Notes: generated by a model from the sequence alone, not told the origin. A stretch of 64,000 bases of DNA from a bacterium (GCA_021812245.1 JAKAOK010000001.1:1-64000); one strand, 5' to 3'; shown: positions 50,951-63,047, counted from the stretch's first letter. Numbers and translations are program-made.

Positions 50951-50974
50951 AACCGCTCTAAAATATTTCAAATA

Positions 50975-52072
50975 CTATATAAAAGATTTGATTTTATCCA
51001 TAAAAGATTTTTTTAACGGATGCGTTTCTTCTTTGTTTTCGGCGGCAAGCTCTTCGAAGAGTCTTTTTTGTTTAGAAGTCAGATTCGTCGGAGTTTCAAC
51101 GACAACGCTTATATATTCGTTTCCCCTTACGCCTCCGTTAAGTCTCGGCGCCCCCTTTCCTTTAAGCGTAAACTGCGTTCCGCTCTGCGTTCCGGGCAGT
51201 ATTTTTATAGTAGATTTTCCGTCCACCGTCGGCGCTTCTATCTCGCATCCCAAAGCGGCTTGCGAGAAGCTGACCGGCATCGAAACAAATATATCGTTCC
51301 CCTGTCTTTTAAATACGCTGTGGGGCTCAACGGTAATATCGACGTAAAGGTCGCCGTTAGGTCCTCCGAAAAGTCCGGACGAACCTTCTCCAGACACTTT
51401 AAGCCTGTTGCCGTCGTCTATGCCTGCCGGTATTTTTATATCCAGCTTGCGTTCCTTTATGACCCTTCCTTCGCCTTTGCAAACCGGACAGGGATTTTCG
51501 ATAATTTCTCCTTCTCCGTTGCATTTATAGCAGGTTCTGGATATAGAGAAAAATCCCTGCTGCTGTCTTATTTCTCCCGTCCCTTTGCATACCGGACACG
51601 AAACTCTTTTTGTTCCTTTTTTTGCCCCAGTCCCGTCGCAGGAAGAACACGTTTCGTATCTGTTGTATTTTATCTGCTTGGATATGCCGAATAAAGATTC
51701 TTCGAAGTTTATCCTAATGCCGTACCGGAGGTCTTCCCCTTTTTTGCGTCTGGTCTTTTTGTTGGGCTGGGAAAAAATATCGCCGAAAAAATCGCCAAAT
51801 ATATCGCTGAATCCGAAGCCGCCCCCGCCTCCAGAAGAAAAAGCGCCCATGCCTTCGTGTCCGAATCTGTCGTAAGCGGCTCTTTTTTCTTCGTCGCATA
51901 AAATGCTGTATGCTTCGTTTATTTCTTTAAATTTCTCTTCGGAATCCCCGTCGCCCTGATTTTTATCCGGGTGATGCTTTAAAGCTAATTTTCTGTATGC
52001 CTTTTTTATTTCGTCTGCGCCTGCTTCTCTTTCTACTCCCAGTATTTCGTAATAATCTCTTTTAGATGCCAT
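50975..52072 (-). CDS. dnaJ: Chaperone DnaJ (type I Hsp40)
   Basis: Co-chaperone that activates DnaK ATPase. J domain with HHPDKNQG near residues 32-39, Gly/Phe linker ([20 protein letters not shown]), four zinc knuckles [32 protein letters not shown], and the C-terminal substrate domain. Length of 365 is usual. Last gene of the hrcA-grpE-dnaK-dnaJ operon. It starts 53 nt after dnaK, the gap holding a strong palindrome. Confidence 0.96.
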   Translation of the reverse strand: MASKRDYYEILGVEREAGADEIKKAYRKLALKHHPDKNQGDGDSEEKFKEINEAYSILCDEEKRAAYDRFGHEGMGAFSSGGGGGFGFSDIFGDFFGDIFSQPNKKTRRKKGEDLRYGIRINFEESLFGISKQIKYNRYETCSSCDGTGAKKGTKRVSCPVCKGTGEIRQQQGFFSISRTCYKCNGEGEIIENPCPVCKGEGRVIKERKLDIKIPAGIDDGNRLKVSGEGSSGLFGGPNGDLYVDITVEPHSVFKRQGNDIFVSMPVSFSQAALGCEIEAPTVDGKSTIKILPGTQSGTQFTLKGKGAPRLNGGVRGNEYISVVVETPTNLTSKQKRLFEELAAENKEETHPLKKSFMDKIKSFI

Positions 52073-52081
52073 AGTTTGTAA

Positions 52082-52105
52082 GGGGACGGAATTAATTCCG
52101 TCCCC
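52082..52105. repeat. 24-bp perfect palindrome between dnaK and dnaJ
   Basis: GGGGACGGAATT-AATTCCGTCCCC is fully self-complementary. In the transcript it would make a stable stem without a U-tract on the minus strand (the sequence beyond is not T-rich), so an intercistronic processing or message-stability element is more likely than a terminator. The same type of sequence occurs as a dispersed repeat in other genomes. Confidence 0.7.
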
Positions 52106-52125
52106 GTTTAAATGTTAATTTATCT

Positions 52126-54063
52126 TTATTCGTTCTTTTTGTCTTTTACTTCTTCGTATTCCGCTTCTACCACGTTTTCGTCCGCAGGTTTGGACTGGCC
52201 TTCCCCTGCTTCTCCTCCCGCCGTTCCCGCCCCTGCTCCGCCGGCGCCTGCTTCGGCGGCGGTTTTCTTATAAATAGATTCGGCGACTGAATGGGACAAT
52301 TTTTCCAATTCTTCGGTTATGCGTTTTATCGAATCTACGTCGTCTCCTTCAAGGGCTTTTTTAGCCTCGGCGATTTTTTCTTCGGCGGCCATTTTGTCCG
52401 CGGATTCTATTTTATCTCCGGAATCTTTTAACGTTTTTTCCACGGAGTAAACCAAACCGTCCAAGTGGTTTCTTACCTCTATCAGTTCTTTCTTTTTAGA
52501 ATCTTCGTCTTTATGCAGTTCCGCTTCTTTAATCATTTTGTCTATTTCTTCTTTAGACAATCCGCTTGAAGCGGTGATTCTAATGGACTGCTCTTTGCCG
52601 GTTCCCAAGTCTTTTGCAGAAACGTGGACTATGCCGTTGGCGTCAATGTCGAACGTAACTTCTACCTGCGGAACGCCTCTGGGAGCAGGCGGTATTCCCG
52701 TCAACTCAAACCTTCCGAGGCTCTTGTTATCCGACGCCATTTCCCTTTCACCCTGCAGAACGTTTATCGTAACGGCAGGCTGGTTATCCGCGGCAGTCGA
52801 AAATATCTGGCTCTTTCTTGTAGGAATAGTCGTATTTTTCTCGATTAATTTCGTGCTGACCCCGCCGAGCGTTTCTATTCCCAGCGATAACGGAGAAACA
52901 TCCAGCAATAAGACGTCTTTAACCTCTCCCTTGAGAACGGCGCCCTGAATTGCCGCCCCGACCGCTACTACTTCATCAGGATTAACCCCCTTGTGAGGTT
53001 CTTTTCCGAAATAATCCTTAACTACCTCTTGAACTTTAGGCATTCTGGTCTGTCCGCCTACAAGCACGACTTCATCGACCTGAGAGGTTGACAAACCTGC
53101 GTCTTTCAATGCCGTTTTAACGGGTCCCATAGACCTTTCGACTAATTCGCCCGTAAGCTGTTCCAGTTTCGCCCTCGAAAGCTTCATATTAAGATGCTTG
53201 GGGCCGCTCGCGTCTGCCGTAATAAACGGTAAATTTATATCGGTTTCTAAAGACGAAGAAAGTTCTATTTTTGCTTTTTCTGCGGCTTCTTTTAATCTTT
53301 GAAGCGCCATTTTATCTTTTCTTAAATCTATTCCCTGGTCTTTTTTGAATTCATCGGCTATATAATCTATTACTTTCTGGTCGAAATCTTCTCCGCCCAA
53401 GAAAGTATCGCCGTTGGTGGATTTGACTTCGAACACCCCTTCTCCGAGTTCGAGTATTGAAATATCGAAAGTTCCTCCGCCTAAATCGTAAACCGCAATC
53501 TTTTCTTCTTTCTTTTTATCCAAGCCGTATGACAGGGATGACGCGGTAGGTTCGTTGATAATCCTTAAAACGTCGAGCCCTGCTATTTTGCCGGCATCTT
53601 TCGTCGCCTGTCTCTGCGAATCGTTAAAATAGGCGGGGACGGTAATAACGGCTTCGGTAACGGTTTCGCCGAGATAGTCTTCCGCCGTCTTTTTCATTTT
53701 CGTCAATATCATGGACGATATTTCCGCAGGAGAATATTTTCTCCCCTTTATTTCCACCCATGCGTCTCCGTTTTCGCTCGGAACGATTTTATAAGGACAA
53801 ACCTTCTTAAACGCCTGCACTTCCGGCGAATCGTATTTTCTGCCTATAAGCCTTTTAACAGCGTAAATCGTGTTCTCCGGATTAGTTACCGCCTGTCTTT
53901 TTGCAGCCTGCCCCACGAGCCTTTCACCGCTGTCGCTTATGGATACGACGGAGGGGGTCGTCCTCGTTCCTTCGGAGTTTGCGATTACGACAGGCTCCTT
54001 GCCTTCCATAACCGCAACGCAAGAGTTTGTGGTTCCCAAATCGATTCCTATTACTTTTCCCAT
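52126..54063 (-). CDS. dnaK: Chaperone DnaK (Hsp70)
   Basis: Cytoplasmic Hsp70. [20 protein letters not shown] starts the nucleotide-binding domain, [20 protein letters not shown] and [20 protein letters not shown] are the phosphate signatures, [14 protein letters not shown] marks the interdomain linker and beta-domain, and the Gly/Ala-rich tail ends in EEVKDKKNE. Length of 645 is standard. Lies 77 nt after grpE in the CIRCE-controlled operon. All key sites appear intact. Confidence 0.97.
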   Translation of the reverse strand: MGKVIGIDLGTTNSCVAVMEGKEPVVIANSEGTRTTPSVVSISDSGERLVGQAAKRQAVTNPENTIYAVKRLIGRKYDSPEVQAFKKVCPYKIVPSENGDAWVEIKGRKYSPAEISSMILTKMKKTAEDYLGETVTEAVITVPAYFNDSQRQATKDAGKIAGLDVLRIINEPTASSLSYGLDKKKEEKIAVYDLGGGTFDISILELGEGVFEVKSTNGDTFLGGEDFDQKVIDYIADEFKKDQGIDLRKDKMALQRLKEAAEKAKIELSSSLETDINLPFITADASGPKHLNMKLSRAKLEQLTGELVERSMGPVKTALKDAGLSTSQVDEVVLVGGQTRMPKVQEVVKDYFGKEPHKGVNPDEVVAVGAAIQGAVLKGEVKDVLLLDVSPLSLGIETLGGVSTKLIEKNTTIPTRKSQIFSTAADNQPAVTINVLQGEREMASDNKSLGRFELTGIPPAPRGVPQVEVTFDIDANGIVHVSAKDLGTGKEQSIRITASSGLSKEEIDKMIKEAELHKDEDSKKKELIEVRNHLDGLVYSVEKTLKDSGDKIESADKMAAEEKIAEAKKALEGDDVDSIKRITEELEKLSHSVAESIYKKTAAEAGAGGAGAGTAGGEAGEGQSKPADENVVEAEYEEVKDKKNE

Positions 54064-54140
54064 GATTGAATTCTCCTTAAAACTTTATGATTTTTAAATT
54101 TTTAATTTTATTATAATTATATCTTAAACATGCAAGTTTA

Positions 54141-54812
54141 TTAATTTTTAGATTTTGCGATAGATACCATAGAAGGCCTTAAAAGCCTCTCCTTGTAAAC
54201 ATAGCCCTTCCTTTTTTCTTCGATGATTTTTCCGTCGGGCTGACCGGAATCTTCGACCATTTCAACCGCCTCGTGAAAATTGGCGTCAAAATTTTTCCCT
54301 GAGGTTTCAATGGCTTCGGCGCCGTAATTCCTTAATACTTTAACGAATTCGCCGTAAGCTAATTTTACGCCGTCCACGAACGATTTTAAATTTCCGGAAG
54401 AATCCTGCTCTAAATAATATGCCGAATGTCCTATCGCAAGGTCTAAGAAATCCAGAACCGGCAAAAGGTCTCTTAAAAGCTTTTCGTTTGAGTATTTTAA
54501 AGATTCTTCTTTTTCCCTGTTCATCCTTTTTCTGAAATTTTCCAGGTCGGCTAAGCTCTTAAGATAATTAGAGTTTGAATCTTCGTATTCTTTTTTAAGG
54601 TTTTTCAGCGCATTTTTTAAATATTTAAGCTCGTCCTCCGCTTCCGCAAGATTTTTAGGGTTCGGAACATCGTCTATATCAAGGTCGGCGGAGACGGCGA
54701 TGGAACCCTCGACCGGTTCTTCTAATCTTTTTCCAAATTCTTTTTCTATATTGGAATCGTCCCCGCCCTCGTTTGCGCCGTCGTATCCGTCTTTTCTTTC
54801 ATTTTCATACAT
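54141..54812 (-). CDS. grpE: Nucleotide exchange factor GrpE
   Basis: Dimeric exchange factor for DnaK. A charged N-terminal arm (about 70 residues) precedes a coiled coil (LKYLKNALKNLKKEYEDSNS, then LADLENFRKRMNREKEESLK) and the beta-wing domain with NFDANFHEAVEMVEDS and GYVYKERLLRPSMVSIAKS. The track start is a GTG at 54827. I place the start five codons later at ATG 54812, which has GGAG eight bases upstream. About 223 residues, somewhat longer than average because of the N-terminal arm. Confidence 0.93.
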   Translation of the reverse strand: MYENERKDGYDGANEGGDDSNIEKEFGKRLEEPVEGSIAVSADLDIDDVPNPKNLAEAEDELKYLKNALKNLKKEYEDSNSNYLKSLADLENFRKRMNREKEESLKYSNEKLLRDLLPVLDFLDLAIGHSAYYLEQDSSGNLKSFVDGVKLAYGEFVKVLRNYGAEAIETSGKNFDANFHEAVEMVEDSGQPDGKIIEEKRKGYVYKERLLRPSMVSIAKSKN

Positions 54813-54854
54813 TTGCCGCATCTCCACAATTTTTATTTATTTTTTTATTCTTAC

Positions 54855-55910
54855 TTAAATAATCCCGCCCAGAAATTCGGCCATAAAATCTATTAAAGGA
54901 ATAACATGGGAATAGTTCATCCTTAACGGCCCTATGATGCCTATAGACCCTTTCAGCATATTGTTTTCGCTGATATACGGAGCCGTTATAAGAGACAGTC
55001 CCGATATTTCCGACCACTCTTTATCCGAACCTATAAATATCTGCTTTGTTTTGCAGTTTTTAGTATGCCCAAGCAGTTTTATTATCGTCTTTTTATCGGA
55101 AATAGTTTTTATAAGAAATTTTATCTGTTCGTTATCGGAAAATTCCGGCTCTTCCAATAAATCGGCTTCGGGGCCGACATATAAGCATTTATCGTAATTA
55201 TCTTCCGTACCGGTGCAACAAAATACGGCATTGTTTAATATGGAATAAAAATTTTCCTTGTCGCTGCGCATTTCTTCGACGATAATATCTTTCAGGTCGT
55301 CTAAATCGCATTTTTTATTTTCTAGAATTTCATTAAGCTTGTTTGAATACCGGCTTAGTTCGTTCTGTTTAATGTCTTTTGAGATATAAAACGATTTATT
55401 TTCGTTAATGCCGTTTTGAAATACGATAATCGCAAGTATATTGTTGGGCTTTATTCTTATAAACTCGATATGCAAAAGATATATGCTTGCCGTGTCGGGA
55501 GCAAGAACCACGCCTGCGTAATGAGATAAATCCGACAGGGATATCGAGGCTTGATTTAATATGTCGCCTAAATTTCTATTTCCCTGATCAAATCTTTTTT
55601 TTATGTTTTCTTTTTGCTCCCGCGTAATCTTTTCGGCCTTCATCAGGCCTTCTATGTAAAACCTGTATCCTTTTGCGGTAGGAACCCTTCCAGCCGAAAA
55701 ATGGGGCTGATATATATATCCTTCTTCTTCCAGAGATGCCATTATATTTCTGACGGAAGCCGGGCTTAAATTCAAATTGTAATTTTCGGCTATGAATTTA
55801 GAACCTACGGGGTTTGCCGTTCCGAAATATCCCTCTATTATACCGAGTAGAATTTCCCTGCTTCTTTCGTTTAAATCGTTATAATTATGTTTTTCGCATT
55901 TTTCTTCCAT
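54855..55910 (-). CDS. hrcA: Heat-shock repressor HrcA
   Basis: Repressor that binds CIRCE. N-terminal winged helix (LNERSREILLGIIEGYFGTA, then GSKFIAENYNLNLSPASVRN), followed by GYIYQPHFSAGRVPTAKGYR, and the C-terminal effector domain with GSIGIIGPLRMNYSHVIPLI. Length of 351 is typical. First gene of the operon, 20 nt after the promoter-operator region, so it is autoregulated. GroE normally assists HrcA folding, but groE is not in this window. Confidence 0.95.
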   Translation of the reverse strand: MEEKCEKHNYNDLNERSREILLGIIEGYFGTANPVGSKFIAENYNLNLSPASVRNIMASLEEEGYIYQPHFSAGRVPTAKGYRFYIEGLMKAEKITREQKENIKKRFDQGNRNLGDILNQASISLSDLSHYAGVVLAPDTASIYLLHIEFIRIKPNNILAIIVFQNGINENKSFYISKDIKQNELSRYSNKLNEILENKKCDLDDLKDIIVEEMRSDKENFYSILNNAVFCCTGTEDNYDKCLYVGPEADLLEEPEFSDNEQIKFLIKTISDKKTIIKLLGHTKNCKTKQIFIGSDKEWSEISGLSLITAPYISENNMLKGSIGIIGPLRMNYSHVIPLIDFMAEFLGGII

Positions 55911-55938
55911 AATTTATTTATAATACTAAAATTTCATT

Positions 55939-55999
55939 TTAGCACTTAAACATTATGAGTGCTAAATATTATTTAATCAATATTTTTAGATTTTGTCAA
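55939..55999 (-). promoter_or_regulatory. CIRCE operator and promoter of the hrcA operon
   Basis: TTAGCACTC-N9-AAGTGCTAA on the minus strand (55939-55965) matches CIRCE (TTAGCACTC-N9-GAGTGCTAA) with one change. Just upstream, TTGACA (55994-55999) and TTAAAT (55971-55976) are 17 bp apart. The operator covers the start-site region, the usual position for HrcA repression. Confidence 0.9.
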
Positions 56000-56000
56000 C

Positions 56001-56155
56001 CCCAAATTGCCGATATAAAATCTTTATTCTGGATTATCGCTTCGCTCTCGCACTTCGTGCTCGTGAAGTTTATCCTAAACTTTCCTGCTTTCTCAGAAAT
56101 CCAGTCTTTTTAACACATTAAAGCTCTTTTAAGATTTTCTATCGGCAATTTTGGG
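56001..56155. repeat. 155-bp element with 24-bp terminal inverted repeats
   Basis: Left end CCCAAATTGCCGATATAAAA (through TCTT at 56024) and right end AAGATTTTCTATCGGCAATT (through TTGGG at 56155) are inverted with one mismatch and one indel. Inside are CTGGATT/AATCCAG and GCAC-TTC-GTGC smaller stems. It has no ORF. It looks like a miniature inverted-repeat element between hrcA and the cytochrome genes. Confidence 0.75.
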
Positions 56156-56197
56156 TATATTTTTTTGCTTTACAATTTTTGGATAATAAAATAAAAT

Positions 56198-57532
56198 ATG
56201 AAAATGCTTTCAAAAATAAATAAATTCTTTTGCTCCGTCAAACTCGCTATATTCCTTTTTATAGCAATCGCCGCATTTTCAATGGTCGGAACTTTCATAA
56301 ATCAGGGCGATACCACAAGCCAATACAGAACTATTTTCGGACCGGAGATATATCATATATTATACTGGCTGGGATTTTTAAATATTTACGGTTCATGGTA
56401 TTTTATAGGTCTGACGGTGTTGTTGATTGTAAATCTCGTAACGGCTTCCGTCAATATTTTTCCGCATACCCTTAAAGCGGTTTTCGGACCTTATCCGTCT
56501 TTCAAAGAAATGATGGATAAAAAAAGTCCTAAAGCGGCATATGAGGTTGTCGAATCTAAAAAAAACATCGAGGAAACTAAAAAAGTTTTAAACGAAAAAT
56601 TTGGCAAGCCGTTTTCGGAAACGGAAACTGAATTATACTATTCAAAAAACTCTATTTTCAGATTTTCTCCGTATATAGCCCATTTAAGCATCATAATAAT
56701 TATTATAGGCGTAATATTAAACGTTAAATACGGCTTCAGGTCATATACCAACATTAAAGTAGGCGAAAAGACGGATGTCTCTTATCTGACTAAAAATCAG
56801 AAACCCGTAAAGCTTCCTTTTACGATAAGGCTTGATAATTACCAGACAAAATACTACAAGGACGGCATACCGAAGTCTTATATAAGTAAAATCAGCATAA
56901 TTAAAAATCACGTAAGCGTCGCGGAAAAAAATATAGAGGTCAACCATCCTTTTACATACGGCGGCATAACTATATATCAGGCAAGCTACGGCCATTATAG
57001 GCCTACTGTCGCCAAACTTTTAATAGTCAATTTAAAAAACCGCAAATTAGAAAAGGCTGTTTACGCTGAATTCGGCAAATTATACGATGCCGGAATAAAT
57101 AATATAAAATTCAGGTTTATACCGTATAAGCGCCCCAAAAGGGGTGAAATCCCATTTTTTATAGAATTAGGCAATAAGCGAATATTGAAATTTAACGTCC
57201 TGCCGTATAAAAATAAAAGCATGCCGTTAATATTCGCTAAATATCATGACGCGGTTTTTCTTTATACCGGAGTAAAGAGCTATTACTACAGCGGCGTGGA
57301 AATAACAAAAAACGCCTATACATCCGTCATATGGCTCGGCTCTATAATACTGATAACGGCTTTGTTTTTCTCGTTCTTTTTCAACCACGTGGAAACGTGG
57401 GTTAAATTATCAGGCTCGAAAGACGGCAAAAAAACCAGTATGGAAATACTATCGGTTCCTAAAAAGAAATTCGAATCGTTTTATAAAAATTTCGACAAAA
57501 TAATTGCTAAAATTAAAAAAGATTTAGGTTAG
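56198..57532 (+). CDS. resB: ResB/Ccs1 cytochrome c biogenesis protein
   Basis: System II cytochrome c assembly, apocytochrome/heme ligation partner. Three hydrophobic segments near the N-terminus (residues 10-30 with IFLFIAIAAFSMVGTFINQG, about 55-80, about 155-175) and one near the C-terminus (SVIWLGSIILITALFFSFFF), with a large extracytoplasmic loop between. HPFTYGGITIYQASYGHYRP is the family-typical motif in that loop. Followed by the CcsA gene after 28 nt. Length of 444 is usual. Confidence 0.88.
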   Translation: MKMLSKINKFFCSVKLAIFLFIAIAAFSMVGTFINQGDTTSQYRTIFGPEIYHILYWLGFLNIYGSWYFIGLTVLLIVNLVTASVNIFPHTLKAVFGPYPSFKEMMDKKSPKAAYEVVESKKNIEETKKVLNEKFGKPFSETETELYYSKNSIFRFSPYIAHLSIIIIIIGVILNVKYGFRSYTNIKVGEKTDVSYLTKNQKPVKLPFTIRLDNYQTKYYKDGIPKSYISKISIIKNHVSVAEKNIEVNHPFTYGGITIYQASYGHYRPTVAKLLIVNLKNRKLEKAVYAEFGKLYDAGINNIKFRFIPYKRPKRGEIPFFIELGNKRILKFNVLPYKNKSMPLIFAKYHDAVFLYTGVKSYYYSGVEITKNAYTSVIWLGSIILITALFFSFFFNHVETWVKLSGSKDGKKTSMEILSVPKKKFESFYKNFDKIIAKIKKDLG

Positions 57533-57560
57533 ACTCTAAATTTGAGGAAATAAAATAACT

Positions 57561-58448
57561 ATGATTTCTGCCAACGTATCCGCCCTCGACGGCTCTTTAT
57601 ATTTTACGATTTCTTTGTTTTTTGTGCTAGCATCGTTTGCCGGATATTTTATTTTTTTATTCACCGGAAACAAAACTATCCCGAAAGTATCATTCGGCAT
57701 TTTAATCGCGGGATTTATAATTCAGACGGCGGCATTCGTCGTAAGATGGATTTATGCCTATAAAATAGGCATCGATACTCCGCCTTTAGTTGACCTTTAC
57801 GACTCCATGGTTTTTTTCGCCTACGTTATCATATTCGGATTTATCTTAATAAGGATTTTTTACGATTTCGACGCGCTGGGCTTTATAATAACCCTTGTCG
57901 CCTCGCTTGCTCTGGCGTTTGCTTCTTTTTCCCCTCTTGCTCCAAGCGCGGTCGAACCGACTATTCCGGCTCTTCAAAGCTACTGGCTGATTTACCACAT
58001 TATGACGCTGTTCGTATCTTACGGGGCTTTCGGAGCTTCGTTCGGGCTGGGAATACTTTATCTTATTAAGAGCGGCAGGAAAAATAAAACCGGCGGCTGG
58101 TTCTTAAACCTCCTGCCGCCGTCAAATATAATAGAAGAAGCGATTTATAAAGTAATAGTATTCGGGCTTGTTTTTCTAACCGCCGGCATCGTCATCGGCG
58201 CGGCATGGGCAGACAGCGCATGGGGCGGCTACTGGAGCTGGGACCCCAAAGAAACATGGTCGCTTATTACTTGGCTTACTTATATTCTGTTTATTCACGC
58301 AAGGTTTACAAAGGGCTGGGGCGGCAAGAAAATGGCATGGATTGCCGTCATAGGGTTTGCGGTCGTCATATTCTGCTATCTCGGAGTCGATTTAATACTT
58401 CCTGGACTGCATTCATATGCGACGCCCGGCTCGACCCCGATTTTATAA
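57561..58448 (+). CDS. ccsA: CcsA/ResC heme handling protein
   Basis: Second component of System II. Membrane protein of about eight helices, with the Trp-rich heme motif WGGYWSWDPKETWSLITWL near residue 224. His residues in IYHIMTLFVSYGA (about 150) and at the end (LPGLHSYATPG) are the expected heme ligands. It transports or presents heme outside the membrane together with ResB. Length of 295 fits the CcsB/ResC form. It forms an operon with resB and precedes the DUF1015 gene by 25 nt. Confidence 0.9.
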   Translation: MISANVSALDGSLYFTISLFFVLASFAGYFIFLFTGNKTIPKVSFGILIAGFIIQTAAFVVRWIYAYKIGIDTPPLVDLYDSMVFFAYVIIFGFILIRIFYDFDALGFIITLVASLALAFASFSPLAPSAVEPTIPALQSYWLIYHIMTLFVSYGAFGASFGLGILYLIKSGRKNKTGGWFLNLLPPSNIIEEAIYKVIVFGLVFLTAGIVIGAAWADSAWGGYWSWDPKETWSLITWLTYILFIHARFTKGWGGKKMAWIAVIGFAVVIFCYLGVDLILPGLHSYATPGSTPIL

Positions 58449-58473
58449 TATAAATTTTGGTTATTAATTTGTT

Positions 58474-59754
58474 ATGACGAGTGTTTTGCCTTTTAGGCCT
58501 TATATTTACGACGTTCAATGCGCCGGAGAAATTAAAAACTTAACGGCTCCGCCGTACGACGTGATAAGCAAAGAACTTCAGGACGACCTTTACGAAAGGT
58601 CGGAATATAATATCGTCCGGCTTGAGTTCGGAAAGGAATTTGTCGGCGACGACGAGACGGAAAATAAATATACGAGGGCAGCGCTATTATTTAAGGAGTG
58701 GATAGACAAAGGAATACTAAAAAGGGAAACTAAAAATTCCGTTTACGTTTACACGCAAACATTTACCATAGATGATATTTCATACGAAAGAATAGGATTC
58801 TTATCTCTTTTCCGGCTGCCCGAAACAAAAAAAAACCGGTCTATTTACGGTCACGAAGCCACTCTTTCCAAGCCTAAGGAAGACAGATTCAATCTTATGG
58901 AAGCCGCAAACGCCAACTTCAGCCCTATTTTTTCCGTGTTCGAGGATAAAAATTCCAGCGTTTTAAATACTTTAAAGAAATCCATGGAGGACGGAGCGGC
59001 CAAAAAACTTTTCGATTTCACGGACGATAACGGCATAAAAAACGTTCTACACAGGCTTGAAGACGAAGGCATTATAGCGCATATTCAAAGCGAAATGGCG
59101 CATAAGCCGGTTTATATAGCCGACGGACATCATAGATTCGAAACCTGTATTAACTTCAGGGATTACGTTAAAAAAGAGGGGTTGGATAAAAAGGGGATTA
59201 ATGCGGATTTCTGTCTTATGTATTTTGCGCCTTCAAACCATGACGGACTTGTTATCCTGCCTACGCACAGGGGCATAAAAGGAAAGAATATAGATATCGA
59301 AAACTTGCTCGAAAGGATAAAAGAGGATTTCGACTATAAAGAAACAAATCTCGCCGATTTGCTTAAAGAAAACAAAAAATCCGGCGAAAACTCCGTTTCT
59401 TTCGGGTTTGCCCACAGCTCGGGAAGAGGGTTTATTCTGTCGTTTAACGGCAAAACAGGCAAAAATCCTTTAGGAAAATTAGATGTTTCAATTTTGCAGG
59501 AATATATATTAAAAAAAGCCCTTAATATCACGCAGGAAGAAATAGACGCCCAGAAATATCTCGTATATGAAAAGAACTCGCAAAAAGCTTTAGAAAAGGT
59601 AAAGGGGGGGGATTTGGAAGCCGTTTTCTTTATGAATCCCACAAAAATAGAAGACGTCATCGGCATCGCTTCTCTGAGCCTGAGAATGCCTCAAAAATCC
59701 ACCTATTTTTACCCAAAAATATTAACCGGACTTGTCGTCAATCCACTGGTTTGA
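58474..59754 (+). CDS. DUF1015 family protein
   Basis: LPFRPYIYDVQCAGEIKNLT followed by APPYDVISKELQ is the DUF1015 opening, and PVYIADGHHRFETCINF near residue 210 is the conserved HHR motif. The C-terminal AVFFMNPTKIEDVIGIASLS and MPQKSTYFYPKILTGLV also match. Biochemical function is unknown in the family; it often lies by serine or D-3-phosphoglycerate genes, but here it follows cytochrome genes. A strong terminator follows the stop codon. 426 residues. Confidence 0.85.
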   Translation: MTSVLPFRPYIYDVQCAGEIKNLTAPPYDVISKELQDDLYERSEYNIVRLEFGKEFVGDDETENKYTRAALLFKEWIDKGILKRETKNSVYVYTQTFTIDDISYERIGFLSLFRLPETKKNRSIYGHEATLSKPKEDRFNLMEAANANFSPIFSVFEDKNSSVLNTLKKSMEDGAAKKLFDFTDDNGIKNVLHRLEDEGIIAHIQSEMAHKPVYIADGHHRFETCINFRDYVKKEGLDKKGINADFCLMYFAPSNHDGLVILPTHRGIKGKNIDIENLLERIKEDFDYKETNLADLLKENKKSGENSVSFGFAHSSGRGFILSFNGKTGKNPLGKLDVSILQEYILKKALNITQEEIDAQKYLVYEKNSQKALEKVKGGDLEAVFFMNPTKIEDVIGIASLSLRMPQKSTYFYPKILTGLVVNPLV

Positions 59755-59780
59755 AGAAATTTTGACATATTAAAAATAAA

Positions 59781-59810
59781 AGAGGGCGGGCTTTGAGCCC
59801 GCCCTCTTTT
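59781..59810. terminator. Bidirectional Rho-independent terminator
   Basis: AGAGGGCGGGC-TTTGA-GCCCGCCCTCT with TTTT on the plus side and TTTTATT on the minus side. An 11-bp GC-rich perfect stem in an AT-rich region, placed between the convergent DUF1015 and amt genes, so it serves both. Confidence 0.93.
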
Positions 59811-59843
59811 ATCATGCATCTGCCGTAACCGGCCATGATGCCA

Positions 59844-61211
59844 TTATAAATTATATCCGGATTCGTCGTGCTGCGTTATATCGAGACCCATCGACTCCGC
59901 TTCTTTATCTACTCTTAGTCCCATAACTTTATCGATTACCTTGAAGATTATATAGCTCATAATAAATGAATATGCCGCTACAGTAATTATCGTCAAAAAC
60001 TGAACCCACATCTGCCCTGGATTGCCGTAAAATAAGCCCTTTCCGGCAGAATTAATCAGGGGGTCCGCAAACAAACCGGTCGCTAAAGCGCCCCATATTC
60101 CGCCCACACCGTGAACGCTGAAAACGTCGAGCGCATCGTCGGCGCCCAATTTCGGCTTAACGAAAACGACCATTGAATAGCAGAGAACACCCGCAACAAA
60201 ACCTATTATCAAGGAACCTGTCGGGTTGACAAAACCGGATGCCGGAGTTATAGCGACAAGCCCAGCTACCGCTCCCGATACTATACCCAAAGTCGTGGGT
60301 TTTCCGCTTCTTATCCATTCGGCAATCATCCAGCCGATAGCGGCAGCCGCCGTTGCGGTATTTGTCACTAAAAATGCCGAAGCGGCAAGCGGACTGGCCT
60401 CTAAAGCACTTCCGGCGTTAAATCCGAACCATCCGAACCACAAAAGCGCCGCACCGAGAATGGTATAACCAAGCTGGCTCGGCTGGACGATATTTTCCTT
60501 CATATATCCTTTTCTTTTCCCCAGAACAAGAGCGCCGGCAAGACCCGCTACGCCGGCATCGATATGGACGACGGTTCCTCCCGCAAAATCAAGCGCGCCC
60601 ATTTTCTGGAATAACCCCCCAAGCCCCCATACCGCCTGAGCAACCGGAGCATAAACAACGGTTAACCAGATTACGGTAAACACAACCCACGAAGAAAATT
60701 TTATTCTTTCTACGAGCGACCCGCTTATCAGCGCAACCGTTATTATTGCAAACATAAGTTGGAACATAACGTAAACATAAGAAGGTATAGTTCCTTCGTA
60801 TCTGGAATGCTGGGTTTCTTTCATGGCCAAAAGCCCGATGTATTTAAAGTTTCCGATTAATCCGCCGAAAGAATCCGGGCCGAAAGCTAAAGAATACCCC
60901 CATAAAACCCATATTACGCTGACTGTAGCAATCGCAATAAAACTAAGCGATATCGTATTTAAGACATTTTTTCTTCTTACCATACCGCCGTAAAAAAACC
61001 CGAGCGCAGGGGTCATAATTAAAACCAAAGCTGACGAAGCTAATACCCATGCAATATTTCCGGAGTCAAACGCGGGAACTTTAGCGGCAGTATCTGCAAA
61101 AGCAGGGCTTACCCATGAACACAGCACCAAAAATAACCCGGCTATCAGAGACCATGTATATATCAAAGGTATTTTAAAATTTTTAACGTTCATAATTAAA
61201 TTAAAGTTCAT
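59844..61211 (-). CDS. amtB: Ammonium transporter Amt
   Basis: Inner-membrane ammonium channel. After a hydrophobic signal-like start (residues 14-40), about 11 helices follow. WVLASSALVLIMTPALGFFY and GGMVRRKN, FAGGTVVHIDAGVAGLAGAL with the pore His, and SVHGVGGIWGALATGLF with the second His are visible. ILGAALLWFGWFGFNAGSAL is the family signature. The ATG at 61211 has AGGAGG upstream; a second ATG is six codons later. It follows glnK by about 50 nt, the usual glnK-amtB pairing. 455 residues. Confidence 0.95.
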   Translation of the reverse strand: MNFNLIMNVKNFKIPLIYTWSLIAGLFLVLCSWVSPAFADTAAKVPAFDSGNIAWVLASSALVLIMTPALGFFYGGMVRRKNVLNTISLSFIAIATVSVIWVLWGYSLAFGPDSFGGLIGNFKYIGLLAMKETQHSRYEGTIPSYVYVMFQLMFAIITVALISGSLVERIKFSSWVVFTVIWLTVVYAPVAQAVWGLGGLFQKMGALDFAGGTVVHIDAGVAGLAGALVLGKRKGYMKENIVQPSQLGYTILGAALLWFGWFGFNAGSALEASPLAASAFLVTNTATAAAAIGWMIAEWIRSGKPTTLGIVSGAVAGLVAITPASGFVNPTGSLIIGFVAGVLCYSMVVFVKPKLGADDALDVFSVHGVGGIWGALATGLFADPLINSAGKGLFYGNPGQMWVQFLTIITVAAYSFIMSYIIFKVIDKVMGLRVDKEAESMGLDITQHDESGYNL

Positions 61212-61261
61212 AATTTTTTCTATCCTCCTTCGAGTTTATATTTATTTTGGCTATATAATAA

Positions 61262-63047
<1,786 letters not shown>

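Noticed and set aside
51020-51694. 224-residue plus-strand ORF opposite dnaJ
   Set aside because: Antisense shadow of dnaJ with the typical biased composition of a reverse-frame translation.
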